A DNA stretch of 64,000 bases from Chitinasiproducens palmae. Lineage in GTDB: Bacteria; Pseudomonadota; Gammaproteobacteria; Burkholderiales; Burkholderiaceae. The notes beneath the pieces are model-generated. The model was not told where the DNA came from and made no database searches. It saw only the letters and a list, made by a program, of their open reading frames with translations. The stretch's first letter is position 1, and the number at the start of each line of letters is the position of its first letter. The translations under genes were made by a program, and so were the position numbers. Where the stretch lies: NCBI RefSeq assembly GCF_900095735.1, contig NZ_FNLO01000017.1, positions 41,944 through 105,943 on the forward strand, given 5' to 3'. This document shows positions 18,830 through 28,508 of this stretch, one piece after another.

Positions 18830-19930
18830 TCAGGCGAATTCGGCGCTGGCTTCCGGCACCCGTTCCAGCTGTGGGATCTCGGTACGCAGACGCGGCAGAT
18901 ATTCGGGGTAGTGACGAGATACGTAGGCGATCAGGCCTTCTCGAACCTTGCAGCGCAGGTCCCAATTCAACGACGAGTTGACCGAACTCACGAGTGCGCG
19001 CAACTGCATCGCGCGCTCATTGCTGTCCGTCACCTGTAGCACCTGCACGCGCTTGTCCCACTCGCTCGCCTGCTCGCAGAGGCGTTGCAACTCCCGCCGC
19101 AGCGGTTCCAGCGGAATCCGGTAATCGAGCCACAGGAATACGCTGCCGATCAATTGTGAGTTCGAGCGCGTCCAGTTCTGGAACGGATTCTCGATCAGCC
19201 ATTGCAGCGGCACGATCAGGCGTCGCTCGTCCCAAATGCGCACTGTCACGTAGCTGCCGGCGATGTCCTCGACGCGTCCCCACTCGCCCTGGATCACCAC
19301 CACGTCATCGAGACGGATCGGCTGCGACAGCGCAATCTGCAGGCCCGCGATCAGATTGCCCAGCACGGGTCGCGCGGCAATACCGGCGACCAGCCCTGCG
19401 ACGCCGGCGGAAGCCAGCAGGCTGGTGCCGATCTGCCTGACGTTCGGCAAGGTCATCAACATTGCGCCGATGCCGATGATCAGGATCACGGCGGTAATCG
19501 AACGTGCCAATACCCGCGTCTGCGTGTGCAGCGCCCGGGCACTCAGATTGTCGTCGATGTCGAGCGGGTTGAGCCGGATGACCGCTTCCGCGAACGCGCC
19601 GGTGACGCGCGTGGCGAGCCAGGTCAGCGCGCCAACCAGCACCAGCACGGAAACCCGCCGCAGCGTGGTGATGCCGGCCAGGTCGTCCGACGCGTTCTGC
19701 CATACCAACTGCAGAACGAGGACCGTGAGCGCAACCTGCGCGGGCCGGTCAATCGACTGCACCAGGGCGCCCAGCAAGGGCCGGTGGCGCACCAGCCGGC
19801 GCAGCAGCGTACTGCCGGCGCGATGGATACCCAGACCGACCAGCAACACGATCAGCGTGAGCGCGGCGACGCCCAGCCAATTATCGAGCGGCGCCTCGGT
19901 AGCGAGGTTGACATAGTCGAGGAATTTCAT
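18830..19930 (-). CDS. Small mechanosensitive channel of the MscS family
   Basis: 366-residue inner-membrane protein. Four or five hydrophobic segments occupy about residues 12-180, including the pore-lining helix ASAGVAGLVAGIAARPVLGNLIAGLQIALSQPI. The MscS beta domain follows (IRLDDVVVIQGEWGRVEDIAGSYVTVRIWDERRLIVPLQWL). It likely releases solutes on hypo-osmotic shock, although many such proteins have unknown gating. The ATG at 19930 was preferred to a TTG six codons upstream. It lies about 200 bp upstream of otsA, same strand. Confidence 0.92.
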   Translation of the reverse strand: MKFLDYVNLATEAPLDNWLGVAALTLIVLLVGLGIHRAGSTLLRRLVRHRPLLGALVQSIDRPAQVALTVLVLQLVWQNASDDLAGITTLRRVSVLVLVGALTWLATRVTGAFAEAVIRLNPLDIDDNLSARALHTQTRVLARSITAVILIIGIGAMLMTLPNVRQIGTSLLASAGVAGLVAGIAARPVLGNLIAGLQIALSQPIRLDDVVVIQGEWGRVEDIAGSYVTVRIWDERRLIVPLQWLIENPFQNWTRSNSQLIGSVFLWLDYRIPLEPLRRELQRLCEQASEWDKRVQVLQVTDSNERAMQLRALVSSVNSSLNWDLRCKVREGLIAYVSRHYPEYLPRLRTEIPQLERVPEASAEFA

Positions 19931-20008
19931 TTGGACGGTCGTCTCCAATCGGCGACCGGCGCGCCGCGCCAGTCAGGGGTTAGAGGGATCGTTGCATCCC
20001 GAAATCCG

Positions 20009-20052
20009 CGTTGTTGCGGCGTTGTTGCGGCGTTGTTGCGGCGTTGTTGAGA
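20009..20052. repeat. 11-bp tandem array, four copies
   Basis: Three perfect copies of cgttgttgcgg and a fourth diverged at its end. The 11-bp unit is out of phase with codons, consistent with non-coding DNA. Confidence 0.8.
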
Positions 20053-20393
20053 CGTCGCCGAGGCGTCTGTGCGGCGCTCACGCTATGTTGTCGCGGCGTC
20101 GGCGACGGCAGCGGAAACCAGTGCAGCCGCCTGCTTTGCCGACCTCTGCAATGCCCGTCAACGCGGCAATCCGCATTGATCGGCGTCCCGCAACAGCTTG
20201 GGGCCGACCCCTGCCATCTCGGCCATCGGTCGGCAATACGATGAGGCACCGTCCTGCCGGTCTCGCTGGCGCAGACAGGGCCGCTCGCCAAGGTTACACA
20301 GCCAAGGGTAAACGCTTAGCGTGAAGATGCAAGCCGCAGGCCAGCGTGCCGCCGGCATGGGAGAAGCGTGCGCTGATGCGCGCAGCCATTCGA

Positions 20394-20417
20394 AGCAGGC
20401 GCCCGGAGGCGCCTGCT
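20394..20417 (-). terminator. Hairpin after the ankyrin gene
   Basis: Ten-bp perfect stem (agcaggcgcc / ggcgcctgct) with a four-base loop, four bases beyond the ankyrin stop codon. The following minus-strand bases (ttcg) are a weak U-tract, so termination may be inefficient. Confidence 0.55.
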
Positions 20418-20421
20418 GTGC

Positions 20422-21123
20422 TCAGCGGGTGGGATCGGGCCGCTGATTCGGCGTGTCCGGGATCGAGGCGCCCAACAGCGTCGCGGCGTCCTTCTCGTTG
20501 TACCGCACCGCGAAGTCTGCCGCGGTCAGGCCAAGCTGGTTCTTCATGTTCTTCTGCGCGCCCTGTTCCAGCAGCAATTTCATCGTCGACACGTGGCCGC
20601 CGCGCGCTGCCATCATCAGCGGCGTCGTGCCGTTCGGCGAGGCCGGATCGACGAAGGCCGACGCCTCCAGCAGCGTCGCGACGATCGCATCGTTGCCGGC
20701 GCTTGCCGCGTAGTGCAGCGGCGTCCAACCAGTCTTGTTCACTTCCGCGCCGCGTTCGATCAGCAGCCTGACCAGCTTCTCGTCGCCGGCAATGGCGGCC
20801 ATCATCAGCGCGTTCTCGCCTGCCTTGTCCGTCTTCTCGACATCGGTACGCTTGTCGTCCAGCAGCGTGCGCACCGCGTCGTCGGATTTTTCACGCGCGC
20901 CGAGCACGATCAGCGGAAAGCCCTGCGGGTCGGTGGCGTTCGGATCGACGCCAGCAGCCAGCATCTTGCGCACTGCCTTGACGTCGTTGAACTTCATCGC
21001 CTTGATCATCGTATCGAGCGGCGCGGCATGGGCGGCCGGCGCGCTCAAGGCGCCGGCCAGTGCGAGACCTGCGCCAAGCGCGCGCCATGCACGTGCGCGC
21101 ATCTGGAACGAAACGAGATTCAT
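20422..21123 (-). CDS. Exported ankyrin-repeat protein
   Basis: 233 residues. The N-terminus (MNLVSFQMRARAWRALGAGLALAGALSAPAAHAAP) is a Sec signal peptide, so the protein is probably periplasmic. The rest is four to five ankyrin repeats, clearest at NALMMAAIAGDEKLVRLLIERGAEV, TPLHYAASAGNDAIVATLLE and TPLMMAARGGHVSTMKLLLEQGA. Such proteins act in protein-protein contacts; some protect catalase or serve as immunity factors in other bacteria, but no partner is nearby here. A GGGGGT sequence precedes the ATG. Confidence 0.9.
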   Translation of the reverse strand: MNLVSFQMRARAWRALGAGLALAGALSAPAAHAAPLDTMIKAMKFNDVKAVRKMLAAGVDPNATDPQGFPLIVLGAREKSDDAVRTLLDDKRTDVEKTDKAGENALMMAAIAGDEKLVRLLIERGAEVNKTGWTPLHYAASAGNDAIVATLLEASAFVDPASPNGTTPLMMAARGGHVSTMKLLLEQGAQKNMKNQLGLTAADFAVRYNEKDAATLLGASIPDTPNQRPDPTR

Positions 21124-21278
21124 CGTGTGACCCCCATGGTTGAAGCATTTCGAAGATGGTGTCGCCAGCGCCGCGCGGCGTGCCGCCGTCGGTGCATCGG
21201 CCGGTAGCGGGCAACCATTCAGCTGCTGGCTGTGACGCTGCTCGCGCCGCCGCTACCCGTGTCGCAACAATGCACGCT

Positions 21279-22058
21279 TCATGCCGCCTTGCTGAACAGC
21301 CGGAAGAAATTGTCCGTCGTCGTCTGTCCGAGCTGCGCCGGCGCCACGCCGCGCAGTGCGGCGACGAATGCGCCGACGTGACTGACATAGGACGGCTCGT
21401 TGGTCTTGCCGCGGTACGGCACGGGCGCCAGGTACGGCGAGTCCGTCTCGATCAGCAGCCGGTCCGCCGGTACGCGTCGTGCCACGTCCTGCAGCGCCGC
21501 CGCACTCTTGAAGGTGACGATGCCGGAAATCGAGATATAGAAGCCGAGTTCGAGCGCCGCTTCCGCGACCTCCCAGCTTTCCGTGAAGCAGTGCATCACG
21601 CCACCGGCCTGGTCCGCATGCTCTTCGCGCATCAGTCGCAAGGTGTCTTCGGCGGCCGCCCGCGTATGGATGATCAGCGGCTTGCCGCACGCGCGCGATG
21701 CGCGAATGTGTCGCCGGAACCGGTCGCGCTGCCACTCCATGTCCGCGATGGTCCGCTCCCCCAGCCGGTAGTAATCGAGCCCCGTCTCGCCGATCGCGAC
21801 GACCTTCGGATGCTCCGCCAGCGCGACCAACTGCTCGACGTCGGGCTCGGCCGCGTGCTCGTGATCCGGATGCACGCCGACCGAGGCGTAGACATTCGGC
21901 GCGGCTTCGGCCACCGCCAACACTTGCGGGAAGGTTTCCAGGTCGACGCTCGCGCACAACGCATGGGTCACCTCGCGTGACCGCATATTGTCGAGCAGTT
22001 CTGGCAAACGCTCGACCAATCCCTCGAAATAGATATGACAGTGCGAATCGACGTACAT
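21279..22058 (-). CDS. tatD: TatD-family metal-dependent hydrolase
   Basis: Probable 3'-5' DNase of the TatD/YcfH family (259 residues). Metal ligands are visible in MYVDSHCHIYF (His6, His8), in the GETGLDYYRL motif (Glu), in PLIIHTRAAAEDTL, in MHCFTESWEVA and in the C-terminal LIETDSPYLAPVP. The start at MYVDSHCH fits the family; upstream codons do not. In many proteobacteria it sits beside holB-tmk-mltG, as here with only an acetyltransferase between. Confidence 0.94.
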   Translation of the reverse strand: MYVDSHCHIYFEGLVERLPELLDNMRSREVTHALCASVDLETFPQVLAVAEAAPNVYASVGVHPDHEHAAEPDVEQLVALAEHPKVVAIGETGLDYYRLGERTIADMEWQRDRFRRHIRASRACGKPLIIHTRAAAEDTLRLMREEHADQAGGVMHCFTESWEVAEAALELGFYISISGIVTFKSAAALQDVARRVPADRLLIETDSPYLAPVPYRGKTNEPSYVSHVGAFVAALRGVAPAQLGQTTTDNFFRLFSKAA

Positions 22059-22348
22059 CGGCAGGACCTGAATACTAAGAGGAGACGCGCTTCCGGCGGC
22101 CCGTGACAAAGGACTGTCGGTCCGGCGACGCACGGGACGGGCGGCGATCGGTCACCGCGCGACGCACGCCCGGTTCGACAGCTTGCGGCGTTCGCATCCG
22201 TTGCCCGGTATGGGGTGGTTCACGCCAGGCCGCTACGACGACCGCCGGGCGGCGCTAAATGAGCGAAAGCAAGAGCGACGGCCTGAACAACGGCCTGAGC
22301 AGCAGAGCGCGCGGCCGCGGACTCGCGCGGTCGAAACCCCGCTCGGAC

Positions 22349-22936
22349 TCAGGGCTGGGCATCGGGCGCCGTCGCATCGAGCCGCCGGCCCAGAATGACC
22401 AGATCGCGCTCGATGCCGTCGAGCGACGCGACCCGTGGCAGATGGCCCCAGGTCGCGAAGCCGAAGGCTTCGAACAGGCGCAGGCTTGCTTCATTATGTC
22501 CGAAAATGAAGGCAAGCGCGGACGTCACGCCGATCGTGGGCGCGCATTGCAATGCCCGTGTGAGCAGCGCGCGGCCGAGCCCGGCGCCCCGCATCCGCTC
22601 CGTGAGGTAGATGCTGATCTCGGCCGTCGCGAGATAGGCCGGTCTGCCGTAAAAGTCGCTGAAGCTCAGCCAGCCGACGATGTGCGGTGCGGCACCCGGC
22701 TCCGCTCCGGACCGCGCGTCGCTGGTTTCGACGACCCACAGCGGCCGGCGCGACGGCGTGTGCGCCTCGAACCAGGCGATCCGGCTCGCAACACTCACCG
22801 GTTCGAGGTCGGCTGTTACCTGCCGCGACGCGATGGTCTCGTTATAGATCGCGACAATCGCGTCGAGATCCGCGCGGGTGGCGTCGCGCAGCCGCAGTTC
22901 GGCAGTGCGGACCGGCAGTCGTTCGTCTGTGGTCAT
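22349..22936 (-). CDS. GNAT-family N-acetyltransferase, phosphinothricin-acetyltransferase-like
   Basis: 195-residue cytoplasmic acetyltransferase. It shows [23 protein letters not shown] and the Pat-type ADLEPVS region. The acetyl-CoA-binding motif reads [20 protein letters not shown], and the terminal motif is [29 protein letters not shown]. The resemblance is to the phosphinothricin/methionine-sulfoximine acetyltransferase branch. The natural substrate is not known. It lies between holB and tatD, same strand. Confidence 0.9.
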   Translation of the reverse strand: MTTDERLPVRTAELRLRDATRADLDAIVAIYNETIASRQVTADLEPVSVASRIAWFEAHTPSRRPLWVVETSDARSGAEPGAAPHIVGWLSFSDFYGRPAYLATAEISIYLTERMRGAGLGRALLTRALQCAPTIGVTSALAFIFGHNEASLRLFEAFGFATWGHLPRVASLDGIERDLVILGRRLDATAPDAQP

Positions 22937-22990
22937 GACAGGTCGTAGATGCGGTAATGCAAGGAACGGGGGCGTGCGAGCGTGCGTCAG

Positions 22991-24040
22991 TCACGCGCCG
23001 AACAGCGCCCGATATTCGAGGCAGATGGCCTCCGCGCGCAGGCGGGCATTCAGCGGATGCGCGTCACTGCGTCGCTGTCGCGTCAGGCGTGACAACAGGC
23101 CAGCCAGCGCCGTGCCGTCGACCTGCCCGGCCAACGCCGCCAGGGTTGCCCGATGGTCGGGAAAGTAGCGCACGACGCCGGCCTCCCGCATCGACAGCAG
23201 ATCATATAGCCAGCGCTGCACGCAGCCGTGCACGTCGGCCAGCGCGCTCTTTGCCAGCGCCTCGCCGCAGGCGAATGCATCGCATTGCGCGCCAGCCGCG
23301 AGTTGCGCAACCAGCACCGCCTGCCCTGGTTCGCGCTGCTGCGCGGTCGCGAGCAACGGCGAGCCGCCTGCGACCGCCAGCGCCTGGGCAGGCTGCGCGA
23401 CGCCCTGTTCGGCCAGCCACGCTTCCGCGACAGTGCGCTCTGGCAGGCTCATCGGCCAGCGCCGGCAACGGCTGGCGATGGTCGGCAGGATCCGTTCCGG
23501 ATGCACGCACACCAGCAGGAAGACCACATCGGCCGGCGGTTCCTCCAGCGTCTTGAGCAAGGCGTTGGCGGCCGCGGCGTTCATCGCGTCGACCGGGTAC
23601 AGCAATGCGACGCGCGCCCCGCCGCGGTGCGAACCCAGCGCGCAGAAGTCGAGCAAGGCCCTGATCTGTTCCACGCGGATGTCCTTGCTCGGCGCCTTGC
23701 CCTTGGCACCCTCGCCGTCCGACTTCGCGCCCTCGCCCTCGCCCTTTTCGGCTTTCCCCCCCTGCGCGTCGGGGCCGCCCGTACCCAGGGCGGCTTCCAG
23801 CGCTTCCGGCACAACGGCGCGGTAGTCGGGGTGGTTGCCCTGCGCGAACCAGTTGCACGCAATGCATCGGCCGCACGGCCGTGTCGTCGCCTGCGCCTCG
23901 CACAGCAACGACTGCGCGAGGTGCCGCGCAAATGCATACTTGCCGATACCGGCCTGCCCGTGCAGCAACAGCGCGTGCGGCCAGCGGCCCGCGAGGCTGT
24001 CGAGCCGTCGCCAGTCGCCTTCCTGCCATGGATACAGCAT
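22991..24040 (-). CDS. holB: DNA polymerase III subunit delta'
   Basis: Clamp-loader subunit (349 residues). It begins MLYPWQEGDWRRL, with a P-loop-like GQAGIGKYAFARHLAQSL, the four-Cys zinc module around CGRCIACNWF and the segment [17 protein letters not shown], then SRCRRW. A Lys/Glu/Gly-rich insert (about residues 85-120) is unusual for the family. Its start is 14 bp after the tmk stop, forming mltG-tmk-holB. Confidence 0.95.
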   Translation of the reverse strand: MLYPWQEGDWRRLDSLAGRWPHALLLHGQAGIGKYAFARHLAQSLLCEAQATTRPCGRCIACNWFAQGNHPDYRAVVPEALEAALGTGGPDAQGGKAEKGEGEGAKSDGEGAKGKAPSKDIRVEQIRALLDFCALGSHRGGARVALLYPVDAMNAAAANALLKTLEEPPADVVFLLVCVHPERILPTIASRCRRWPMSLPERTVAEAWLAEQGVAQPAQALAVAGGSPLLATAQQREPGQAVLVAQLAAGAQCDAFACGEALAKSALADVHGCVQRWLYDLLSMREAGVVRYFPDHRATLAALAGQVDGTALAGLLSRLTRQRRSDAHPLNARLRAEAICLEYRALFGA

Positions 24041-24054
24041 CTCGACCGCTCCGC

Positions 24055-24705
24055 TCAGACTGCCAGCAACGCGAGCAGGGCCGCGTCGACGTCCCGGCGT
24101 ACCGCATCGATGCCGCGTCCCGCGTCGATGACGCGTATCCGGTCGGATGCCGCCGCCGCCCGTCGTAGATATTCGTCGCGCGTGCGCTCGAAAAACTCGT
24201 GCGACTCGCGCTCGAACCGGTCCGACTGGTGCGCCTGCCGCCGCGTCGCCGCCGTATCCGGCGGCACGTCGAACAGCAATGTCAGGTCCGGCTGAAAGTC
24301 GCCTTGGACCCAACGTTCGAGCGCGTCGAGCCGCTCGCGCGGCAGCCCCCTGCCGCCGCCTTGGTAGGCGAACGTCGCGTCGGTGAACCGGTCGCACAGC
24401 ACCCAGTCGCCGCGCGCCAACGCCGGCCCGATCACCCGGTCCATGTGCTCGCGCCGGGCCGCGAACATCAGCAAGGCCTCGGTATCGAGATGCATCGACT
24501 GGTGCAGAACCAGGTCGCGCAGCGCCTCGCCCAGCGGCGTGCCGCCCGGTTCGCGGGTCGACACCACCGCGCGGCCACTGCCCTGCAGGCGGCTTTCGAG
24601 CAGCGTGCGGCAGCCGAGGATGTGCGTGGTCTTGCCCGCGCCGTCGATGCCTTCGAACGTGATGAATTTGCCGCGCGTGCGCGGCGTCGCCGACTTGCCT
24701 GACAT
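24055..24705 (-). CDS. tmk: Thymidylate kinase
   Basis: Phosphorylates dTMP to dTDP (216 residues). Motifs: P-loop [11 protein letters not shown], the DR-type [18 protein letters not shown] and the LID-like region [15 protein letters not shown]. Its ATG overlaps the mltG stop by one base (TGATG), so it is translationally coupled. The open frame continues far upstream across mltG but that is only an antisense-free reading artefact. Confidence 0.96.
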   Translation of the reverse strand: MSGKSATPRTRGKFITFEGIDGAGKTTHILGCRTLLESRLQGSGRAVVSTREPGGTPLGEALRDLVLHQSMHLDTEALLMFAARREHMDRVIGPALARGDWVLCDRFTDATFAYQGGGRGLPRERLDALERWVQGDFQPDLTLLFDVPPDTAATRRQAHQSDRFERESHEFFERTRDEYLRRAAAASDRIRVIDAGRGIDAVRRDVDAALLALLAV

Positions 24706-25706
24706 CACTGCCCCCTCTGGTAGCGGTTGACCGCCCGATTGTGCGCGTCGAGCGAATTGGAGAACTCGCTGGAGCCGTCGCCGCGTGCGACGAAGTACAA
24801 GGCGTCGGTCTTGACCGGATGCACCGCGGCCTCCAGCGCCGCCATCCCCGGCAGTGCGATGGGCGTCGGCGGCAAGCCGGGCCGCGTGTAGGTATTGTAC
24901 GGAGTGTCGGTGGTCAGATCCCGGCGGCGCAGCCGCTTGTCGAGCGGCGTGGTCAGGCCGTAGACGACGCTCGGGTCGGTCTGCAGCGGCATGCCGACCC
25001 GCAAGCGGTTTGCGAACACCGCGGACACGCGGCCGCGCTCGTCGCCCCTGCCGGTCTCCTTTTCGATCAGCGACGCGGCAATCAGCGCTTCGTATGGCGT
25101 CCGGTACGGCAGGTCGGCGGCGCGCTCGCGCCAGGCCTCCGCGAGCCGCAGCCGTCCGACCCGATACGCGCGCGTATAGATGTCCACATCGCTCGTGCCG
25201 CGCGCAAACAGGTAGGTATCCGGGAAGAACAGCCCCTCGGCCTTGCTCTCGGCGGCCCCGATGCGGGCCAGCAACGCCGCCTCGCTCAAGCCCAGCGTAT
25301 CGTGCTTCAGATCCGGGTTCTGGTCGATCTCCGCGCGCATGCGGGCGAAGGTCCAGCCCTCGATCACCGTCACCACGCTTTGATTGACGTCGCCCCGCGC
25401 CAGCTTCAACAACAACTGGTAGGGCGTGGTGCCGGTCTGGAACTCGTAGTTGCCCGATTTGATCGACGTGTCGAGCCGCAGCAGACGCGTCATTGCCGTG
25501 AACAGCGTGTGATTGAAGGTGACGCCGCCGGCCTGCAACTGCGTAAGCACCGCTGGCAGCGCGCTGCGTGGCTGGATGGCCACGTCGATTGGCGACGCGG
25601 CAAGGCGGACCGGCTGGTGCGCCCAACGATAGGCCAGCGCCGCCAGCGCGACGGCCAACAGGATGGCGAGGAGCGCGGCGCGCTTGAGGAACTTGGAGAA
25701 CGGCAT
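24705..25706 (-). CDS. mltG: Endolytic transglycosylase MltG (YceG)
   Basis: Inner-membrane lytic transglycosylase that cuts nascent glycan strands. The 333 residues contain one N-terminal transmembrane helix ([20 protein letters not shown]), a LysM-like subdomain and the catalytic block [44 protein letters not shown] with the catalytic Glu in IEKET. The C-terminus has [19 protein letters not shown]. It leads the mltG-tmk-holB unit and is divergent from ygfZ. Confidence 0.96.
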   Translation of the reverse strand: MPFSKFLKRAALLAILLAVALAALAYRWAHQPVRLAASPIDVAIQPRSALPAVLTQLQAGGVTFNHTLFTAMTRLLRLDTSIKSGNYEFQTGTTPYQLLLKLARGDVNQSVVTVIEGWTFARMRAEIDQNPDLKHDTLGLSEAALLARIGAAESKAEGLFFPDTYLFARGTSDVDIYTRAYRVGRLRLAEAWRERAADLPYRTPYEALIAASLIEKETGRGDERGRVSAVFANRLRVGMPLQTDPSVVYGLTTPLDKRLRRRDLTTDTPYNTYTRPGLPPTPIALPGMAALEAAVHPVKTDALYFVARGDGSSEFSNSLDAHNRAVNRYQRGQ

Positions 25707-25735
25707 GCCCTGCGACTGAGCGGAGACGAACCCAA

Positions 25736-25741
25736 TATAAT
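25736..25741 (+). promoter_or_regulatory. Candidate -10 element in the mltG/ygfZ divergent spacer
   Basis: A perfect TATAAT stands 39 bp before the ygfZ ATG in the only AT-rich patch of the 73-bp divergent spacer. Overlapping minus-strand TATTAT could serve mltG. No good -35 was seen. Confidence 0.45.
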
Positions 25742-25779
25742 AAACGCTTCCGTTTCCGCTTCGAACGAAGACTGGCCCG

Positions 25780-26790
25780 ATGACCGACGATATCTTTCAC
25801 AATGCCCCGCCCGCCCACTTCGCGGCCGGCCAGGCGTCCATCGCCCGGCTCGACTCGCTGCGCCTGATCGACGTGGTCGGTGCCGACGCGTTGAGCTATC
25901 TGCACAACCTGCTGACCAACGACGTCGAGCATCTGGATACGGCGGCGGCCCGGCTGGGCGGCTTCTGTTCGCCGAAGGGCCGTCTGCTCGCAACCTTCGT
26001 CTACTGGCGCTTGAGCGACGCCGAGACGCCGGGCGTGCGCCTGCTGTTGTCCGCGGATCTGCACGAGACCATGCTGAAGCGCCTGCGCATGTATGTGCTG
26101 CGCAGCAAGGTCAGCCTCAGCGATGCCTCGGCGACGCACGCGGTGTACGGCGTGTTCGGCGAGCCGGGCGCGGTCGCCGCCGCGCTGGCCCGCCATGTGG
26201 ACGCCTTGCCGGACACCACCCTCGGTCGGGCCGACGGACCGGACGCGACGGTGATCCGCTTGAGCGACGTGGCACTGGAAACCGGCCCGCAAGCGCGCTA
26301 CCTGTGGATCGTTCCCGGCGCGCGCGCCGGCGCCGAACTGGCGGAGGGCTTCGCGCCGGCCGCGCTGCAATCGTGGGAATGGCTGGAAGTGCGCGCCGGC
26401 GAACCGCGCGTCGTCGCGGCGACCAGCGACCGTTTCGTGCCGCAAATGATCAACTACGAGGCGCTCGGTGGCGTGAGCTTCCGCAAGGGTTGCTATCCGG
26501 GCCAGGAGGTGGTCGCGCGCAGCCAGTACCGCGGCACGGTGAAACGCCGCGCAACGCTGGCGCACGCCGAGCGGATGACCGTCGGCAGCGAGATCTTCGT
26601 GGCCGGAGATGGCGCGCAGCCAGCCGGCCTGGTGGTCTTGAGCGCGCCCGCGCCGACGGGCGGCGTCGACGCGATCGTCGAGCTGAAGATCGCCGCGCGC
26701 GATGCGGGCGTGCCGCTCGCCGCTGGCGCCGCGGATGGTCCGCCCGTCGCGTTGCTGCCGTTGCCCTACGCGTTGCCGTCCCTGGACTGA
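25780..26790 (+). CDS. ygfZ: Folate-binding protein YgfZ
   Basis: Tetrahydrofolate-dependent protein that aids repair or assembly of iron-sulfur clusters. The 336 residues show the GcvT-like fold: [43 protein letters not shown] and the signature [17 protein letters not shown] with its conserved Cys. The C-terminal beta barrel follows. It is divergent from mltG. Confidence 0.94.
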   Translation: MTDDIFHNAPPAHFAAGQASIARLDSLRLIDVVGADALSYLHNLLTNDVEHLDTAAARLGGFCSPKGRLLATFVYWRLSDAETPGVRLLLSADLHETMLKRLRMYVLRSKVSLSDASATHAVYGVFGEPGAVAAALARHVDALPDTTLGRADGPDATVIRLSDVALETGPQARYLWIVPGARAGAELAEGFAPAALQSWEWLEVRAGEPRVVAATSDRFVPQMINYEALGGVSFRKGCYPGQEVVARSQYRGTVKRRATLAHAERMTVGSEIFVAGDGAQPAGLVVLSAPAPTGGVDAIVELKIAARDAGVPLAAGAADGPPVALLPLPYALPSLD

Positions 26791-27146
26791 CGTCGCGCCG
26801 CCCAGCCCGACGGCCGCATCTCGGCGACCAGCAAGCAGCCGCTAGCCGTCCGGCCGCCTGCGGACGCGGGCGCCGCCGCCACCGCCGCGACAGGACGCGA
26901 TGACCTGGACGTGCATAGGCCCCGCCGCCGTGCGCGTGCCACCGCGGACCGCCTGCGCACCGCCCGCATCTTCACTGCGCCGATGCGCGCCAGACCGATC
27001 GGATGTAGGGTTGAGACCGCACCGAGCGACGTCAGAGCGACATCAGAGCGACAATAGAGCGACAGCCGAGCGGAATCTGAGCACAATCTGAGCACAGCCC
27101 CGCTGCGAGCCGTCCTGGCTTGCTACAATCGCGCCACTTACCGTTT
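26791..27146. other. Spacer between ygfZ and the MASE1 gene
   Basis: No gene is supported. Short irregular repeats (cgacatcagagcg, gcacaatctga) occur at about 27018-27100. A TACAAT hexamer at 27124-27129 is a possible -10 element just before the hairpin. Confidence 0.45.
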
Positions 27147-27197
27147 CGCACCGCGCCTCGCCCCGCTCCTTGGAGATGGCGAGGCGCGGTGCGTTTT
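27147..27197 (+). terminator. Perfect 16-bp hairpin upstream of the MASE1 gene
   Basis: Left arm 27147-27162 and right arm 27178-27193 are perfectly complementary over 16 bp around a 15-nt loop, followed by tttt. It looks like an intrinsic terminator. It lies 357 bp after ygfZ and only 13 bp before the MASE1 start, so it may also act as an attenuator of the downstream gene. Confidence 0.7.
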
Positions 27198-27209
27198 CGC
27201 GAGATCGGC

Positions 27210-28508
27210 ATGCGCAGCCCCAGCCTTCCCCGCCTCATCCTGTTCTTGCTCGGCTATGGCCTCCTCGCGTTCGCGGCGATCCACATCCGCGACGAGGTGC
27301 GGCTGGCCGCACTGATCTGGCCGGCTGCCGGCATCCTGCTCGGCACCTTGATGGTCGCGCCTTACCGGAACTGGCCGGTCTGGATGCTGATCGCCGGCAC
27401 GATCCACGTGGTGGCCGGCGTGGTCAGCGGCCGAACGCTCGGCACCGCCGCGCTGTTTGCCGTCATCGATCTGGCCTATGTGTTCGGCATCGCACGGGGC
27501 TGGCGCTGGAAATGCGGCGCGCGCTGCGACCTGACGCAACCAGCGTCCTTGTTCTGGTTCCTCGGCACGGTGATCGTCGGCAGCCTGGCCGGGGGCGCGA
27601 TCCTGATTTTGGCGTTGCGCTTCAATGGCGAGCAGTTGCGCTATACCGACTGGACCACCTGGGCGATGTCCGACGGCGTCGGCTGCCTGCTCGGCGCGCC
27701 ACTGGTCATCGCCTGGTCGAATTTCCGCGTGCAGCGCTCCGGCGGCATCAACGGGCGCCAGTTCGCGCTGGGCCTGCTCTGGTTCGCGGCGCTGCTGGTG
27801 TCGGGCGTGGCCGTGTTCAATCCCGGCGCCGCAGCCTTGCTGTTCGGCGGCGTGCAGTATTCGCTGACCTATCTGCCCCTGTTCTTCGTGGTCTTGCTTG
27901 CCCTGGTCTGGGATCAGCGCGGCACCACGCTCGGCCTGATCATGCTTGCCGCGCTGTCCTCGGTGCACACGGTCCAGGGCGACGGACCGTTCGCGTTCCC
28001 GGGCGAGACGCTGGCCGACTCGCTCACCGATCTGCAGGCCTACCTCGGTGCGGCGACCGTCTTCGGCCTGGTTGCCGTTGCGCTCAACACGAGCCGGCAA
28101 CGCGCGCTGCGCGAGGCGGCCGCCTGGCGCCTGCGCTACGAGGGTGCGCTGCTCGCCAGCCAGCAGGTGGCATTTGAATTCGACCCGGCCACCGGCCGGA
28201 TCGCCTGGGGCGGGCCAATTACCGAAGTGCTCGGCGTGCCGCCGGCGTCGATTGCGACCGTCCCCGATTTCGTCGCCCGCGTGCACGAGGACGACCGCGC
28301 GCCGCTGCACGCCGCCTTCCAAAAGCGGCGGCGCGGCGAAGTCAGCGACACCGGGCTGCGCCTGCGTTTCCGAGGCGACGACGGGCGGGAACGCGACCTG
28401 GTCGAAACCGGCGCGCCGATCGTCGACTTCGACGGCGAGGTCTATCGCATCGAAGGCATGCTGCGCCGCGAGACGCCGCAGGTCGCCGTCGCGCGAGAGC
28501 CAGCGTGA
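27210..28508 (+). CDS. MASE1-PAS membrane sensor without output domain
   Basis: 432 residues. Residues about 1-290 form a polytopic MASE1 sensor with eight or so membrane helices (for example PRLILFLLGYGLLAFAAIHI, ALIWPAAGILLG, DGVGCLLGAPLVIAW). Residues about 305-420 form a PAS domain (GALLASQQVAFEFDPATGRIAWGG, VPDFVARVHEDDRAPLH, GRERDLVETGAPIVDFDGEVYRIEGML). MASE1 proteins normally end in GGDEF, EAL or histidine-kinase modules; this one stops after PAS. Its stop overlaps the start of the next gene (GTGA), implying coupled translation. The start is set at MRSPSLP because upstream codons fall in the hairpin. Ligand unknown. Confidence 0.85.
   Translation: MRSPSLPRLILFLLGYGLLAFAAIHIRDEVRLAALIWPAAGILLGTLMVAPYRNWPVWMLIAGTIHVVAGVVSGRTLGTAALFAVIDLAYVFGIARGWRWKCGARCDLTQPASLFWFLGTVIVGSLAGGAILILALRFNGEQLRYTDWTTWAMSDGVGCLLGAPLVIAWSNFRVQRSGGINGRQFALGLLWFAALLVSGVAVFNPGAAALLFGGVQYSLTYLPLFFVVLLALVWDQRGTTLGLIMLAALSSVHTVQGDGPFAFPGETLADSLTDLQAYLGAATVFGLVAVALNTSRQRALREAAAWRLRYEGALLASQQVAFEFDPATGRIAWGGPITEVLGVPPASIATVPDFVARVHEDDRAPLHAAFQKRRRGEVSDTGLRLRFRGDDGRERDLVETGAPIVDFDGEVYRIEGMLRRETPQVAVAREPA

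Larger units (their letters stand above)
19931..20421. other. 490-bp spacer with repeats
   Basis: No supported gene. It contains an 11-bp array (20009-20052) and, next to the ankyrin gene, a perfect hairpin (20394-20417). Confidence 0.5.

Noticed and set aside
24055..26565. 836-codon version of tmk reaching across mltG
   Set aside because: Only the last 216 residues are thymidylate kinase; the rest is Arg/Ala-rich and runs over mltG in another frame. The TGATG overlap marks the true start.
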